A stretch of DNA of 64,000 bases from Sitta carolinensis (lineage: Eukaryota; Chordata; Aves; Passeriformes; Sittidae): positions 4,030,001 to 4,094,000 of the forward strand of contig CM063295.1 in assembly GCA_032173965.1 (NCBI GenBank), read 5' to 3'. The notes under the pieces were generated by a model. That model searched no databases. It was not told the origin of the DNA and was given only the letters and a program-made list of their open reading frames with translations. This document shows, piece by piece, positions 11,446 through 22,191 of the stretch; within the stretch, counting starts at the first letter, position 1; each line of letters starts with the position of its first letter. The position numbers were made by a program, and so were the translations under genes.

Positions 11446-14400
11446 ACTAAACTATCCTTTTTATGAACATAAATAACTTAATTCAAAGGGTTAAAAAAAG
11501 TATAAAAAGCATGGTTATTTAGAAAATTATGCATCCTAACAGGTACAAGTGTTGTTCCAGGTGCTTTTGAAAAATGGACATAATTTTTGGCATAAAGGAA
11601 GATTCTTCACTTTTTTTGTTTGGTTTTTTTTTTTGTTTTTGTTATGCAAGGGCTTGATAGAAATACTTTGTAATCTCCCTCTCACCTACCTGGAATCAAC
11701 ATTCTGTCCCTTCAAGTGTCAGTAGATGCTCCTCAATGGATGTGGTGAATTATTCTTACAGTTTTGACAAATGTATACTCCAACAGGAACTTCTAATTAC
11801 AGTTTTGTAAGAAGTGAAGGAATGCTGGGGTGCTGCTCTTTGTAGAGAACTTGATTTTGGAGATGTTTCCAGAAACCCACTGGGGTGGATGTGCAAACAT
11901 CAGGTCTGCCTTATGAGCCTCCTGTACAGCCCATGTTTGTTGAGCACCTCAAATTCAAACTTGTAGAGGAATATTGCCTTCCTTCTTTTTCTTTGTTCCT
12001 GGAGTTCTTCACATGTGTTTTGTCGGTTTAGCTCTTTACTAAATAGTATCAGATGTCTCATTTCTTCTGGTTGGGAACAAATCACTATTGAAAAGCTTTT
12101 GAGAGAAGGTAAGATGCTCTCAGTCGAAGAGTTTGAGTTCAATTTTTGGTGTCTGATCCTCAGAGCTTGCAGAGCAGGAGAATTGACAACTTCTGAGGTC
12201 TTACTTAGAAGGAGACTACTTATTCTTTGTCTTATTTCTTGCAGCAATAAAAATCTTACTGATGTTCACCTAATAACTTGAATATTCACTAAAGAACTGA
12301 TTTCAATAAAAATAGAAATAATTCTCTCCTGTTGTCCTTCTCTGCCCAAATTTATCCCAGTCCTTTGCTGGTCCCTTCCAAGGGCACTGACACAGGTCGA
12401 TTAAAAACTAAATGAAGGTGAGATTAAACATTCTCTCATTCTTTCTCTATTTGTTTCCAATATCAAATGGAATTGACAAAAAAGTAAAAAAGTGGGTGGC
12501 AGGAAAGGCTTTTGCCATCTCACATTGATGCAGCAGTGTTCTGGTTTTCTGATCTTAGGTGCTTTCTCTCTCTTCTGTTATCCTGAGCAGTAGCATGATC
12601 CCCCTAGCTTTACATTGTCCTGAGAAAGTTGTGGGAGACATCATTAGAGATCAAGTATTCTCATGAATTCAGTACCCACTGTGCCTGCTGAAGAGTACAT
12701 AGGACTGGAATGTGTAATGAATAAGTAGAATATTTTTAATAGGTCTTAGGGGAGGGGAGGAAAAGCAAACACAAGATGGGATTCTTTCAGGTGAGAGCTA
12801 TTTACTGTGTTACCAGGAAGATTTCTTGAAGCTTAATCCAGGGAATTTTGTTCTTCCCAATGAATTCTCCTGTGTCCCAGCTCTTTACACAGAGGTGCCT
12901 GCAGAGTTCCAGAGCAATCCCACCGGCATTGATATGGCTTCAGTCACAGACCCTTAGGCTGGGGCAGAAGAGATGTGACCAGTCTCAGGGAGAGCCAGGT
13001 TTTAGCTTGGCCTGGATAGGCCCAGTGTAAAACCCCAGGCTGAGTTGAGGAGTGGTGTTGAGCTGCTGAACATGGGATTAGGTGTCCCCAAACATGTGCA
13101 TTAGCAAATATCTGTGAGACTGAATTGATTCAGACACTTAGTAGCAATGAAGCTGTAAAAGCTTTCTTAACGTTCTGCCATTCAGATTTGGAGGCAAACT
13201 TCCTATCAGCTGAGCTTTTTAATGCTGAATCCTGCCTGCCTTAGATGCTCCTTGCTTGTAGCTCTTGGCTAAACTTTTGTACTTAAACTATTGCCAGTGT
13301 CTTGAGTAGAGCTGAGTTATGGCTTACATTACATCTAATGCCTTCAAGTCTTGGTATTTTATCTCTTGAAAATATGGAACTTGTCAGTAGTGAACAGAAA
13401 TTGCCTCTGATCCCGTTAAAGACCTATAGGGTCTTTATTATTTTGGGGGTTGAATTGGTTGTTTCTCCAAGGCACCTGCTCACTTAGGATATCTACCCTC
13501 TGCTGGTTTCTGCAATCAAGCCATAGCACTTGGCATGGTAGGGTGCTTGAATGATGTATTTATACAGGCAGGAGGCAGGGTTTAATACCATCTCATGATT
13601 CACTGTGCAGTCCTATTAATATGAACTTGACTCGGGGGAATAAGTAGCTGTTACTTGTCAGCAAATCCTGAGTGTATTAAGGGGGTGAAGTTGTATTGAA
13701 AGATCCTCACAGTGATACTCTGCTGTTCCCAAGGGAAGCAAATGAAAACTGTACTTTGATGAATAATGAATGTGCTAATTGGGGTCAAGAAGAAGTCATA
13801 GCTCCTGTGATACAGTAGTTAGAGTAGCCTGACTACAGCAATAAAAAAAAAGTCTGACCAGATTTGGCAATAAAAATATGTGACTGTCATCTCCACACAA
13901 CTAAAGCCTGGGATGTGATGGTGACAGGCAGATGGTTTATCTCTTCTACAGCACAAGGGTGTATTCCTGAGATCCTCTTTGAGGCATTGATTGGTGCCCA
14001 TAAGAGTATGGCCATGAACGCCTACTGAGACTGGTTGAGTGCTCAGATATTGCCCAAAATCCTGTGTGGAATGGATGAAGAGCTCTCATGGCATGGCTTG
14101 GGTGTATCGCTAGGATTTATTGAGAGTGGATATTGGTTAGAGTAAGTCTGTGCCTGATTTGCAAGGAAAAATGTTTTTGTTGCTGCTGGGCTGTACTTGC
14201 AAATGAACATACCCTAAGGGGAAGACTACAGCCTGTTCTTACCTGCTGACAAAATACATGCAAAAATACATAATTCTTGGTCATAATTCAGCACACAAAG
14301 GAGAAGAATAAATGAAAGAGATTAAGAAAAATATATGCAAGTATGATTCTAATGCGTATTTTGTGAAATAGTGTACGTACAACCTGAGATTCTATTAAAG

Positions 14401-15576
14401 ATGTATGTGATACTGCTTATCATCTGTGGAAGATGTACATAATTTTCAGTAGTTAGTCTGTGTAACTGCATGATATCAAACAAGCATGAGATCTTGAAAG
14501 TGTTCTATGTTTCATACAAAATTTTCTAAGCTGCTTAACTTCTCATGGATTGGAGACTAATCTCGGCTGGTTTAGAAAATGCAGATATCTCAAGAGCATA
14601 GTGAAAGATATCTGAAGTAGCCTGGAGATGGGAGAGAGTGTGTTCTCAAAGAGGCCAACAGGGAAAATTCAAGTGATTTGGTACAGCTATCCAGCTGATA
14701 AGAGTTATGTAATAAAAGCCAGCATGGAACTCTGCAAGAGAGGGAAAACATTGCAGTGCTAACTAAGGCAGAAGAAACCAAGTGCAGAACTTTGTAACAC
14801 ATCTTCAGTGCTGTGAATAAGTTCTGATGTCTGCATGTCAAAATCAACTCTTGGTACTTAAAAGCAACAGCATTTTCCTACGGTTTTGCAGCTAACTTTT
14901 CTGAGTGATCCGGGACGATTGGTGGCACTCAGAGAAGCGTCTTTCACAGACAGAGTTGTGCGGGCCCGTGGAGCCGTGTGCTGCCACTTTTTGTGGCTTT
15001 AGGAGACTCTTTTCTGTGTGGCACCCTTGCAGTCCAATGTCACCCTTTTTCCTAGTACAGAGCACAGCACATGACATAGCTGAAGTTGTCAGATTCATCC
15101 TGCTTTAATTTGGACACACAAGCTGGGATAATAATGTGGTTGTGAGCTAGAATCTTTCTAATTGGTGTAATAGTGCAGCTAAGTTAAAAGACACCTATAG
15201 CTAGTTGATTGTTTTTTTTCAGAGTAGCTGTTCACAGATTGTTCTCGGCTTTTGTGCCTTGAAATGTAGAGCTGATGACAGGTCCTTACGTTTCTGTGGT
15301 AGCCCAAGGCAAGTTCAGGCACAGAGGGATCCCTTAACTCCAGTTTTAACCTGCTGCTTCTATCTAGCATACATTTATCACCTATGTAAGTGAATGAGTC
15401 TTGTGACTCACTGAAGGGTAAATCACTCTTTCTGCTGTCAGGGGACAAGTACTTAGCTTTTAGCAATCCAGTCTAAGCAGGGAGTGAAGGTTTCTAAGAT
15501 GGAGAAGAGGGCAAGCCTTGCCTTTAAGAGTTCTGGAAAAGCGAAGCTAAATAGATGTGTATCTTTTAAGTGGTGT

Positions 15577-15593
15577 TGTGTGTGTGTGTGTGT
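15577..15593 (+). repeat. (TG)n microsatellite
   Basis: About eight TG dinucleotides, short and intronic. Confidence 0.9.
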
Positions 15594-16689
15594 TCTTTTA
15601 TATTGCTGTCATTGTGGCGATCTCCTTGTACCAGATGCAGTTCTCTGCAAAGGAATTCACGTCAGAGAGGGATACATACTAGAGCTGACCTGCAGAGGGA
15701 CAGGAATAGTGGTCACCAAGCCACTGGACAGGCAGCTCGAACCCCAGTCGATTTTTTGTGTGGCATCCTGGCAAGAGGAGGTTTGATGGGCTGAAAGATG
15801 AAGTTCATAGATGTTTAGAGAGAGTCGTGCTGGTAGCAGGCAACTTCAGGAGAAAGCATCACTGCCGTTTGGAGTTTGGTTAGGAGGCGAAGGAGCACAG
15901 TGTTCAAGGCAAGACAAAGAGGATATAAATCTCTGAGCTGCTGACAGTAGTAACTCGGGTAGGAGTAGGCTGAAGTGAGTCTTTGAAGGGGATGACAAGT
16001 ACTGGATAAAGGCAATTAAAGGATGTGTTTTGGGGCAGTGCAGGTAGAGAAAGAAGTGATCTTTATGGGAGCATTCCAAAAGTAAACACTCCATTCTTTA
16101 GCCAGTGAGGTACTACAGCAGCCCCTGGCTCAGTACCCAGCAGTGACAATAAGAAAGGAAGATGAAACCAGAGAGAAAGGATTGGCTGTGTACTCAGAAA
16201 CCAACATCAATCGAAATATTGCACTTCAGGTGTTGCAAGGCAAATTGGCCTACAAGGCAACAGCCTTAGTTTCTTAGGGATACAAATAGTTTCCCAAATA
16301 AGTTTACCAAGTTTTTGCTTCTGACTGAAGCTCTTGTATTCAGCAGGACTATAATTATTTATCTTTATTTATCTTTGGAATCTCCAAACTTACTGTCATT
16401 GCATATTTAGAAGAAAACAGCTAAAATTTGAACATCAGTGGAAATGAAGCATTGTTTTCTGGCTGAAGAATCAGCTGAGTTCATCTTGACCTGCTGCTAG
16501 TTTTTAATGTGCCCCTAAGAGCTAATGTAATTGTTAGATGCTAACATTTTTTTAAGCGTAAACTTTAAGTTCAGAAGAAAAATGAGTTAATTCTAAGTAT
16601 GCCGTACCCAACGTTTGAAAAAGGTGGTTTCTCCCAGTTTTAAACAGTTTCCAAATGCTTGCTCTGTTCCCTAGTGTGAGCTGAGATGC

Positions 16690-17100
16690 TCAAACAACTC
16701 TGATGACATCTGGCGTGCTGGTTATCAGCATGAGACCAGCAGATACCTTCAATTTGTATAGGTGGCGTTTTCTGCCTCGGGAGTCAGTAAAATACCTGTG
16801 CTGTGTTTTGGCTGTGCTGTTCCATGTGAGAGGAGCTGGCTGGGGAGCTGGTGCCTGGCAGGAGCAGCTCCTTCACGTTCTTCCTGCGGAGGAGAGGGGA
16901 GCAGTGAGCAGCTGAGGGCAGGGGCCGAGCCTGGGTGATGCTCCTGGTGCACTCGAAGACCCTTTGGCCCTAAATGGCTTCTGCAGAAAGGTGGAAATAG
17001 ACTTTGGAAGACAAGTGCAGCAGTTATAACAGTGCCAGCAGCTGTGCTGGGGAGGGTGGGGGGAAGATGTGCAGGACAGCTTTTTCTGCCTATCAATATT
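16690..17100. other. GC-rich patch without recognised gene
   Basis: GC-rich purine and CTG-rich sequence with few CpGs. Open frames on both strands are explained by composition. No CR1 landmarks were recognised. Confidence 0.4.
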
Positions 17101-19914
17101 TCCTTTAATGCCAGATCACCTCAGGCAATGCTAATCAAAAGCAGCTCACCTTCTCTTTCAAAGCATCTGTGCTGCTGGTGTCTGGTAATGCTTTTTTAGA
17201 GACAGTCATTTCAAGTTGCTGTGGATGAGGGAAATTATCAGGAGACTCAGAAACCAATTTGTCCTTTCAGTTTTGGGGTTTCCTGTACCAGAAAAGCACT
17301 GAGAAACCTTAAAGAGAAAATGGAGAGGATTTGGGCAGTAGGAAGGGTGGTAAGAAATGGGAGACTTGAGCTTAAAAGATTCAAATATGACATAGCATAA
17401 GCTCTGAAGAGGTTGCCAAAGTGGTACCTGAATTATTTATGGTCTGAGAGATGGGAAAGTTAGGCCAGTGTAGGAAGGAAGTAGAAATTATATGCCTTGG
17501 TGTTGTGCAGCATTTGCAAGAACTATTGTCTGTGGTATTTTGAACTAGATACAGGCATTAAGAAGAATTAATTATTTGGCAGAAAGATGGTCTAAATAGA
17601 TTACTTCTGTCAGAATCTGATTAGAGCATACATCATTGATTGGCTGATGACTGCATTGCAGGGATCTGCCTTTTCCAGGCATTGTGGCCCCAGGGAAGTT
17701 GCTTAAGTATTTTTTTTTTTTTTTTGTGGGTTTTTTTGTGGTTTTCTTTCCATCTTGTATCATAGCAAAACTTAGGCATCTTCTTTTGCCTGGGGAAGTA
17801 TATTGGTCACTGTGTAATGTGCCATTTACATCTTATATGCAGGGGGGGATCAAAATTCTGATCTTGCACCGTTTTAATTTTTCTTGTCCTGCCTAAATGC
17901 GTAGCCCAGTTTTCAGGCAGATTTCTAGTTTTATTTCTGTATCTGTGCATCCATACTGTGTACAGCAGTTTCCATTTCCTTCCTATTTAAATTACTTTTT
18001 AGCAAGCCTTCAATGAAGCTGCTATTAGAGCACTCCTGTCAGTAGCTTTAGTTCTGTGCTAAAACGTGAGATTGTGGTTAGATTGCTGGGCCTGAAATAT
18101 TTAGGAATTTTGCGACCTTCTACTCCTACCCTACCTTGCTCTTCACCTTTAAAAGCAGATTTTCATTAATGAAACCTGCCTTTTTGCAAAATTCTGCATA
18201 GCTGAAAGAAATAAGATTGTGCATTTTACTTGTGTGTCTACATTTTATATATAAAGCTAGTGCTCGTGTGCTTTTCTTGTTTTTTCTTCCCCTCTCATTG
18301 CTGAAATCAATTTTTAGTTTCGGAAAATTAAATTGGTTTAATGAAAGAAACCAAAGCCAACTAGGGTTTGGGAACAGCTGAAAGTAACATACCCTTTATG
18401 AGCACACTGAAAATGTCATAACAAGTCGGGTTTTTTTTCCTAACAGTGTTAGAATTTTCTAGAGTGTAATGGAAATGAAAGCTATATAGTTGTTTAAAAC
18501 AGGTGATCTCCCCTTTTCCACGCACACGCAGAGTTAATTTTTTGCAGGGAGGAGGAGCCCTGCAGCAGGCAGGGAGTGGGTGCTGTCACAGCAGGGGCAT
18601 CAGAGAGGTGCTTGATGTGCCTGTCCCGACCCTTCTGCCTTTGTCCTCCCAGAAGTGTTTAGGTCCACGCTTGACCTTAATCGTGCTAAAGGTGCTGCTG
18701 AAGTGAAACAGAACTCTCAGCTTCATCAATACTCTTCTGGCTCATTCTCTCAATCCTCAGCATTCTTTGTCATCAAATTTCATTTATTGACATATTCCAG
18801 TGGAACAGGACTGACCATTGATAGCAACTAGCGGTGAACTGCAAAACCGAAGTGAAATTTCCTTTCTGTGTGGCTGGGAGGGAGAAGCCATGTGTTGGTC
18901 TGAAGTGGTGGAGCTGATGTAGAGGCATTGGCAGAAGCTGTGAGCTTGGCACGGGGCGGTGACACGAGTGAAGCTCTGTTGAGCTTCTGTGGCTCTGCTG
19001 GGCAGAGGTGTGTGCGAGCTGAGCTAGCTGATGCACACAGGGGACATCCCCACCAAGCCCAGCACCAGGGCACAGCTTGCCCCTGGAGTGCCCCACACCT
19101 GCACATTTACAGCCATGTTGTTATAGCGAGGCAGGCAAAGCATTAAATACCTTAAAACAGGTAACTACGGTTTATTTCCAGCCTTTGTTTTTGTGTGTAA
19201 CGATCTGCAACGTAGGAAATGGCAGTGCTTCTTAGAGATTGGATGTTTTCAGTGTTCTGCAATGTTTATGCAGCTTGCAAAGGGGTGGAAGTGTCCTCCT
19301 GGAAGCTGCTGAGTTCACACTACCACTACTATTTGCATCGTATAATTCTCTGTTATAAGCCACCCTTTTTTGTTACTGTGGATTTGGAAGGCTGTTCTAG
19401 ACCCTCACTAGGCAAGACCAAAATACTTCCAAAAAAACCCAAAAAAACACCCCAAACTTGAAAAAATATGTTCAGCCTAAATTTATTCATAACTAGGTTT
19501 TTCTTGATTTTTAGAGTGTCAGGTTTGTCCTTAGCTTAAAAAGTCTTTTCCTCCTACTGTTTTCTTCCCTATTCACAGATTGCTTTGCTGGGATAAACAA
19601 ATCAAATTTAGGTTTCTATTGCAACATACTAGTTCCATTCCCCTGAACTCAAAAAGGAATTTCTCTGCCATGGTTGTATTTGAGTTGGACCTTTTTATTT
19701 TTTATTTTTTTTCCTATTTAATGTGGATGAAGAGAACTGCATTCTGTTCAAAGTACCTCTAAGAAATCAAGAAATAATTGGGAATTAAAATTAAGAAATA
19801 CTGCTAATTTTCCTATTCCTATTTGCATCTCACTAGCATCTCAAATTCTTTAATCAGTTGCAATGAGATCTTGCTTTTCTTCCTCCTGAGTTTAGCTCTG
19901 AAGTTTCTGTTATT

Positions 19915-20150
19915 AGGAGGAGCATGATCTTGCATTTTGTATTATTGAATTCCACCCCATTTCTATTAATGCAGCCCATAAGATTAAGCAGTTCTTTCTA
20001 TGTAATATCCTCATCCTTTCCAGTCTTGACAGTACTTTCCAACTCTGTGTCATCAGGAAATTTCATCAGCAGGTTGCCTTGTGCCAAAATAATTAAAGAA
20101 AATGTTGAAAAAAATCTGTCCTAAAATAGATCAGAGAAAAGCTTCCCTTG
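19915..20150 (-). mobile_element. Ancient CR1/L3-like fragment, antisense
   Basis: Plus-strand text resembles the antisense of an old amniote CR1 reverse-transcriptase region. It contains GCATTTTGTATTATTGAATT, then CCAACTCTGTGTCATCAGG, AAATTTCATCAGCAGG, TTGTGCCAAAATAATTAA, and a CTGTCCTAAAATAGATC block. These appear in the same order in well-known turtle, crocodile and bird CR1 copies (TTTGTGTCATCTGCAAATTT and so on). Divergence is high, so the insertion likely predates modern birds. Edges are approximate, and decayed sequence may extend to about 20205. Confidence 0.62.
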
Positions 20151-20415
20151 CGCCTGCTCTTTCCTGTACAAATCCTCCTCCTCAGGTTTTCTGACATCTT
20201 ATCAAATATATACATGCTGAAACAAAAGAACGGCCAGGTATTTTACAGAGCAATTTAACAGTCTGTATTTATGTCACTTGTCCCACCGGAGTAATTTCAG
20301 TAAAGCTTGCAGAATCCATTTTATAATCTCCATTCCTGGGTGAAAGAAATCTGCTTTCTTTTCAAATGCAGCTCACTCTGCTGGATGAAACAAAAAAGCA
20401 GTAGTTAAAATCAAC

Positions 20416-20437
20416 TTTTTTTTTTTTTTTTTTTTTT
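20416..20437 (+). repeat. Poly(T) tract, 22 bases
   Basis: Uninterrupted T run in the candidate first intron. A matching A run (about 15) occurs at 20562-20577, so folded RNA pairing between them is possible but not shown. Confidence 0.9.
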
Positions 20438-21087
20438 AGAAACTAAGTATTTTTAAGTGAGTTGTGACTGCACCTTGTTTTCTCATATATACTTTTTGTT
20501 GATATATTTCTCTGTGAAAGTTAGTGATTGATTTTGTATTGGAATTAATGACAATCTTTTGAAAAAAAAAAAAAAAATCCACGATGTATCAGCCTGTTTA
20601 ATAATGAAACTGCAGAGTTTCTCTTCCTTGGTAAGAAAAGACCAAGAAATAGGGTTTATAGTTAAGCATGGTCAGATAAGCAGAGAGAACATCATCCCCA
20701 ACAGAAAAGTGAGGCGGTCCTGCAACAGGAGATGGAGTGGGGTAAACATCACTGCACCATGTGACAATTGCTGGCCTCATTCTGCAGAGAGCATCTCCGA
20801 GGGTCACAATTCCACAGCTAAAGTTAGCAGTGGGGTAAGGCTGGTGGTGGGGAGGGCCAGCACGCAGCTGCTCAGGGACACTTCTAAATCCTGCAGCACG
20901 GCCACCCTGCTACACGAAAATCAATTACTGCAAACCTTCCACGATGGTCAAAATGTGACGTTAAATAATTGAGTATCACATCAAATCTTGTCTGCAATTA
21001 GTTATCTGGAAAAGTAATTATGCACCAAAATCAAGTAGCTGAAATTAGTGGTGTGAAGCACCCTGATTATTTGAAGACTGTAGGAGA

Positions 21088-21103
21088 TTTTTTTTTTTTT
21101 TTT
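21088..21103 (+). repeat. Poly(T) tract, 16 bases
   Basis: Homopolymer T run about 870 bases upstream of the RBFOX exon acceptor. Confidence 0.85.
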
Positions 21104-21940
21104 ATTTCGCTTGTAACATGAAGTTGTAAGTACCTAACTAATTCTTTATTGAAATAAAAAAGTCTTGCTCAATTGTAATTCTTGTCATTAGTTACATCTG
21201 CAATAGAAGATACATAGCACATGAAACAGGTGTTAATGATCAGGTTGGTTTTATTTAAAGTAAAAATGAGCTGCGCAAGAGAATGTCTTGTAAGTAGTAC
21301 ATGTAAAATCAAATCTGTTTTGATTTAGGGAGGAAAGCAGCCTAAATTCCAGTCCTTTGTCTCTTACACCAGTAGTGTAAGTTGATTTGGAGAACAAAGT
21401 TGAAATGGGAAAATGTGTTATTTTAAAGTAGTTATGATCAATTTAACAACATAGATGTTGTGAAAGGTTAGAAAAGCCATTAAAATATAATTTACACTAA
21501 CAGAAGTCATTAGCTTGTGTTAGTTAGCTCACATGTTCAAAACAAACAAGAAGAATCTAAAGAATTGAAACAGAATGTATCCAGTATAAGAGACTGAAGT
21601 GTAAACCCTCACATGAACATGGTTTAACAGCTTTTAAATACAGGGAAGTGTCTAATTATGCAATCATGCTAAACCTGATTATTTTGAAAATAGCTTCTGA
21701 TAGTAACTGTTGTCATATATATGCCAGAACTGATAGGAGAGTTATTTCTAATCAGTAGATCTGTACAGAATTTGATCTCTATGTCTTTAGTACTTAAAAA
21801 TCTGAACTGATAAAGAGTAGTTGGCTAGTCATGTTACTTAAGCTGCTCCCAAAATAGCACCTTCCTTTTTGGGTAGAGTTAGGTTTGCAGCTGTTGTCTC
21901 TATCTGTTGTCTCTGAAGAAAATTTTAACATTAAGTGTTG

Positions 21941-21970
21941 CTGACGTCAATTTTTTTCTTTTTTTTACAG
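21941..21970 (+). promoter_or_regulatory. 3' splice site (branch motif, polypyrimidine tract, acceptor) with embedded CRE palindrome
   Basis: CTGAC at 21941-21945 fits the vertebrate branch consensus and lies at the usual distance from the acceptor. It is followed by about 20 bases that are nearly all T with two C, then ACAG. Bases 21942-21949 also read TGACGTCA, a perfect cAMP-response-element palindrome. The splicing role is well supported by the coding exon that follows; CREB binding is only a motif match. Confidence 0.8.
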
Positions 21971-21973
21971 CTG

Positions 21974-22012
21974 ATGTGGGCTTTGCCCCTGACAGAAGTT
22001 ATTTGGTTCTAG
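21974..22012 (+). other. Upstream ORF 1 in the RBFOX 5'UTR (12 codons)
   Basis: ATG at 21974, three bases into the exon, opens 12 codons (MWALPLTEVIWF) and stops at TAG 22010-22012, 92 bases before the main ATG. Such uORFs usually reduce or condition translation of the main frame. Its effect here is inferred, and it depends on the exon being used in mature mRNA. Confidence 0.55.
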
Positions 22013-22063
22013 CTCTGAGTTTGGAAGAAGTTGGTATATAGATTTTCCCCTAACTTTCAATTG

Positions 22064-22075
22064 ATGTGTTTAGCT
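22064..22075 (+). other. Upstream ORF 2 in the RBFOX 5'UTR (3 codons)
   Basis: ATG TGT GTT TAG at 22064-22075 is a minimal uORF ending 29 bases before the main start. Ribosomes translating it would have little room to reinitiate at 22105, so it could matter for output. This is inferred from position alone. Confidence 0.45.
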
Positions 22076-22104
22076 TTAGTGGGAGTAATACTATCACTTA
22101 AACC

Positions 22105-22191
22105 ATGTTGTCGTCTCAAGGAGTTTTGCTACATCCCTATGGAGTGCCAATGATTCTGCCGGCAGCACCATACTTCGCTGGACTTGTTCAG
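22105..22191 (+). CDS. RBFOX1: RBFOX-family splicing regulator, alternative N-terminal coding exon (partial CDS)
   Basis: This exon encodes the first 29 residues of an RBFOX (Fox-1) RNA-binding protein, a nuclear regulator that binds UGCAUG in pre-mRNA and controls alternative exons in brain and muscle. Seen: ATG at 22105, 29 open codons beginning [15 protein letters not shown] and ending in GLVQ, then a GTAATG donor in phase 0. An in-frame TAA lies at 22099-22101, so this is the first possible start in the frame; A at -3 gives a fair Kozak context. Known: one RBFOX1 isoform class begins with a very similar 29-residue peptide (mammalian form [15 protein letters not shown], ending GLIQ), joined in phase 0 to an exon beginning GNQE. 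From memory there are about five differences, so another RBFOX paralogue is possible. The RRM and C-terminal domain lie in exons outside the window. The family call is secure; the choice of RBFOX1 is moderate. Confidence 0.88.

Larger units (their letters stand above)
11446..19914. other. Non-coding DNA between two CR1 copies
   Basis: Mostly unique AT-rich sequence with short GC-richer parts (14890-15070, 16690-17100, 18530-19110) and the (TG)n at 15577. The longest open frame, 115 codons on the minus strand ending at 11900, has no recognisable homology and overlaps a plus-strand ORF. Confidence 0.6.
20151..21940. other. Non-coding DNA upstream of the RBFOX exon
   Basis: AT-rich with T and A runs. 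A somewhat GC-richer unique stretch at 20640-20960 carries a 137-codon plus-strand ORF that starts in a poly(A) run and resembles nothing I know. Confidence 0.6.
21971..22191 (+). other. RBFOX1: Complete internal exon: 5'UTR segment plus RBFOX start codon
   Basis: The 221-base exon is bounded by a textbook acceptor and donor. Upstream there is a CTGAC branch-like motif at 21941-21945, 26 bases before the AG, then an almost pure T/C tract and ACAG ending at 21970. The 3' boundary is CAG|GTAATG at 22191/22192. The first 134 bases are untranslated relative to the main start and contain two very short upstream ORFs. The acceptor implies at least one more exon upstream, so this is not the transcript's first exon unless an alternative start is used close by. 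Confidence 0.82.

Noticed and set aside
11900..12247. 115-codon minus-strand ORF
   Set aside because: No family recognised, and a plus-strand ORF overlaps it. A few ORFs of this size are expected by chance in 64 kb.
20559..20972. 137-codon plus-strand ORF
   Set aside because: Starts within a poly(A) run (MKKKKK), has no recognisable domain and no splice or promoter context. It could be tested with RNA-seq but is not supported here.
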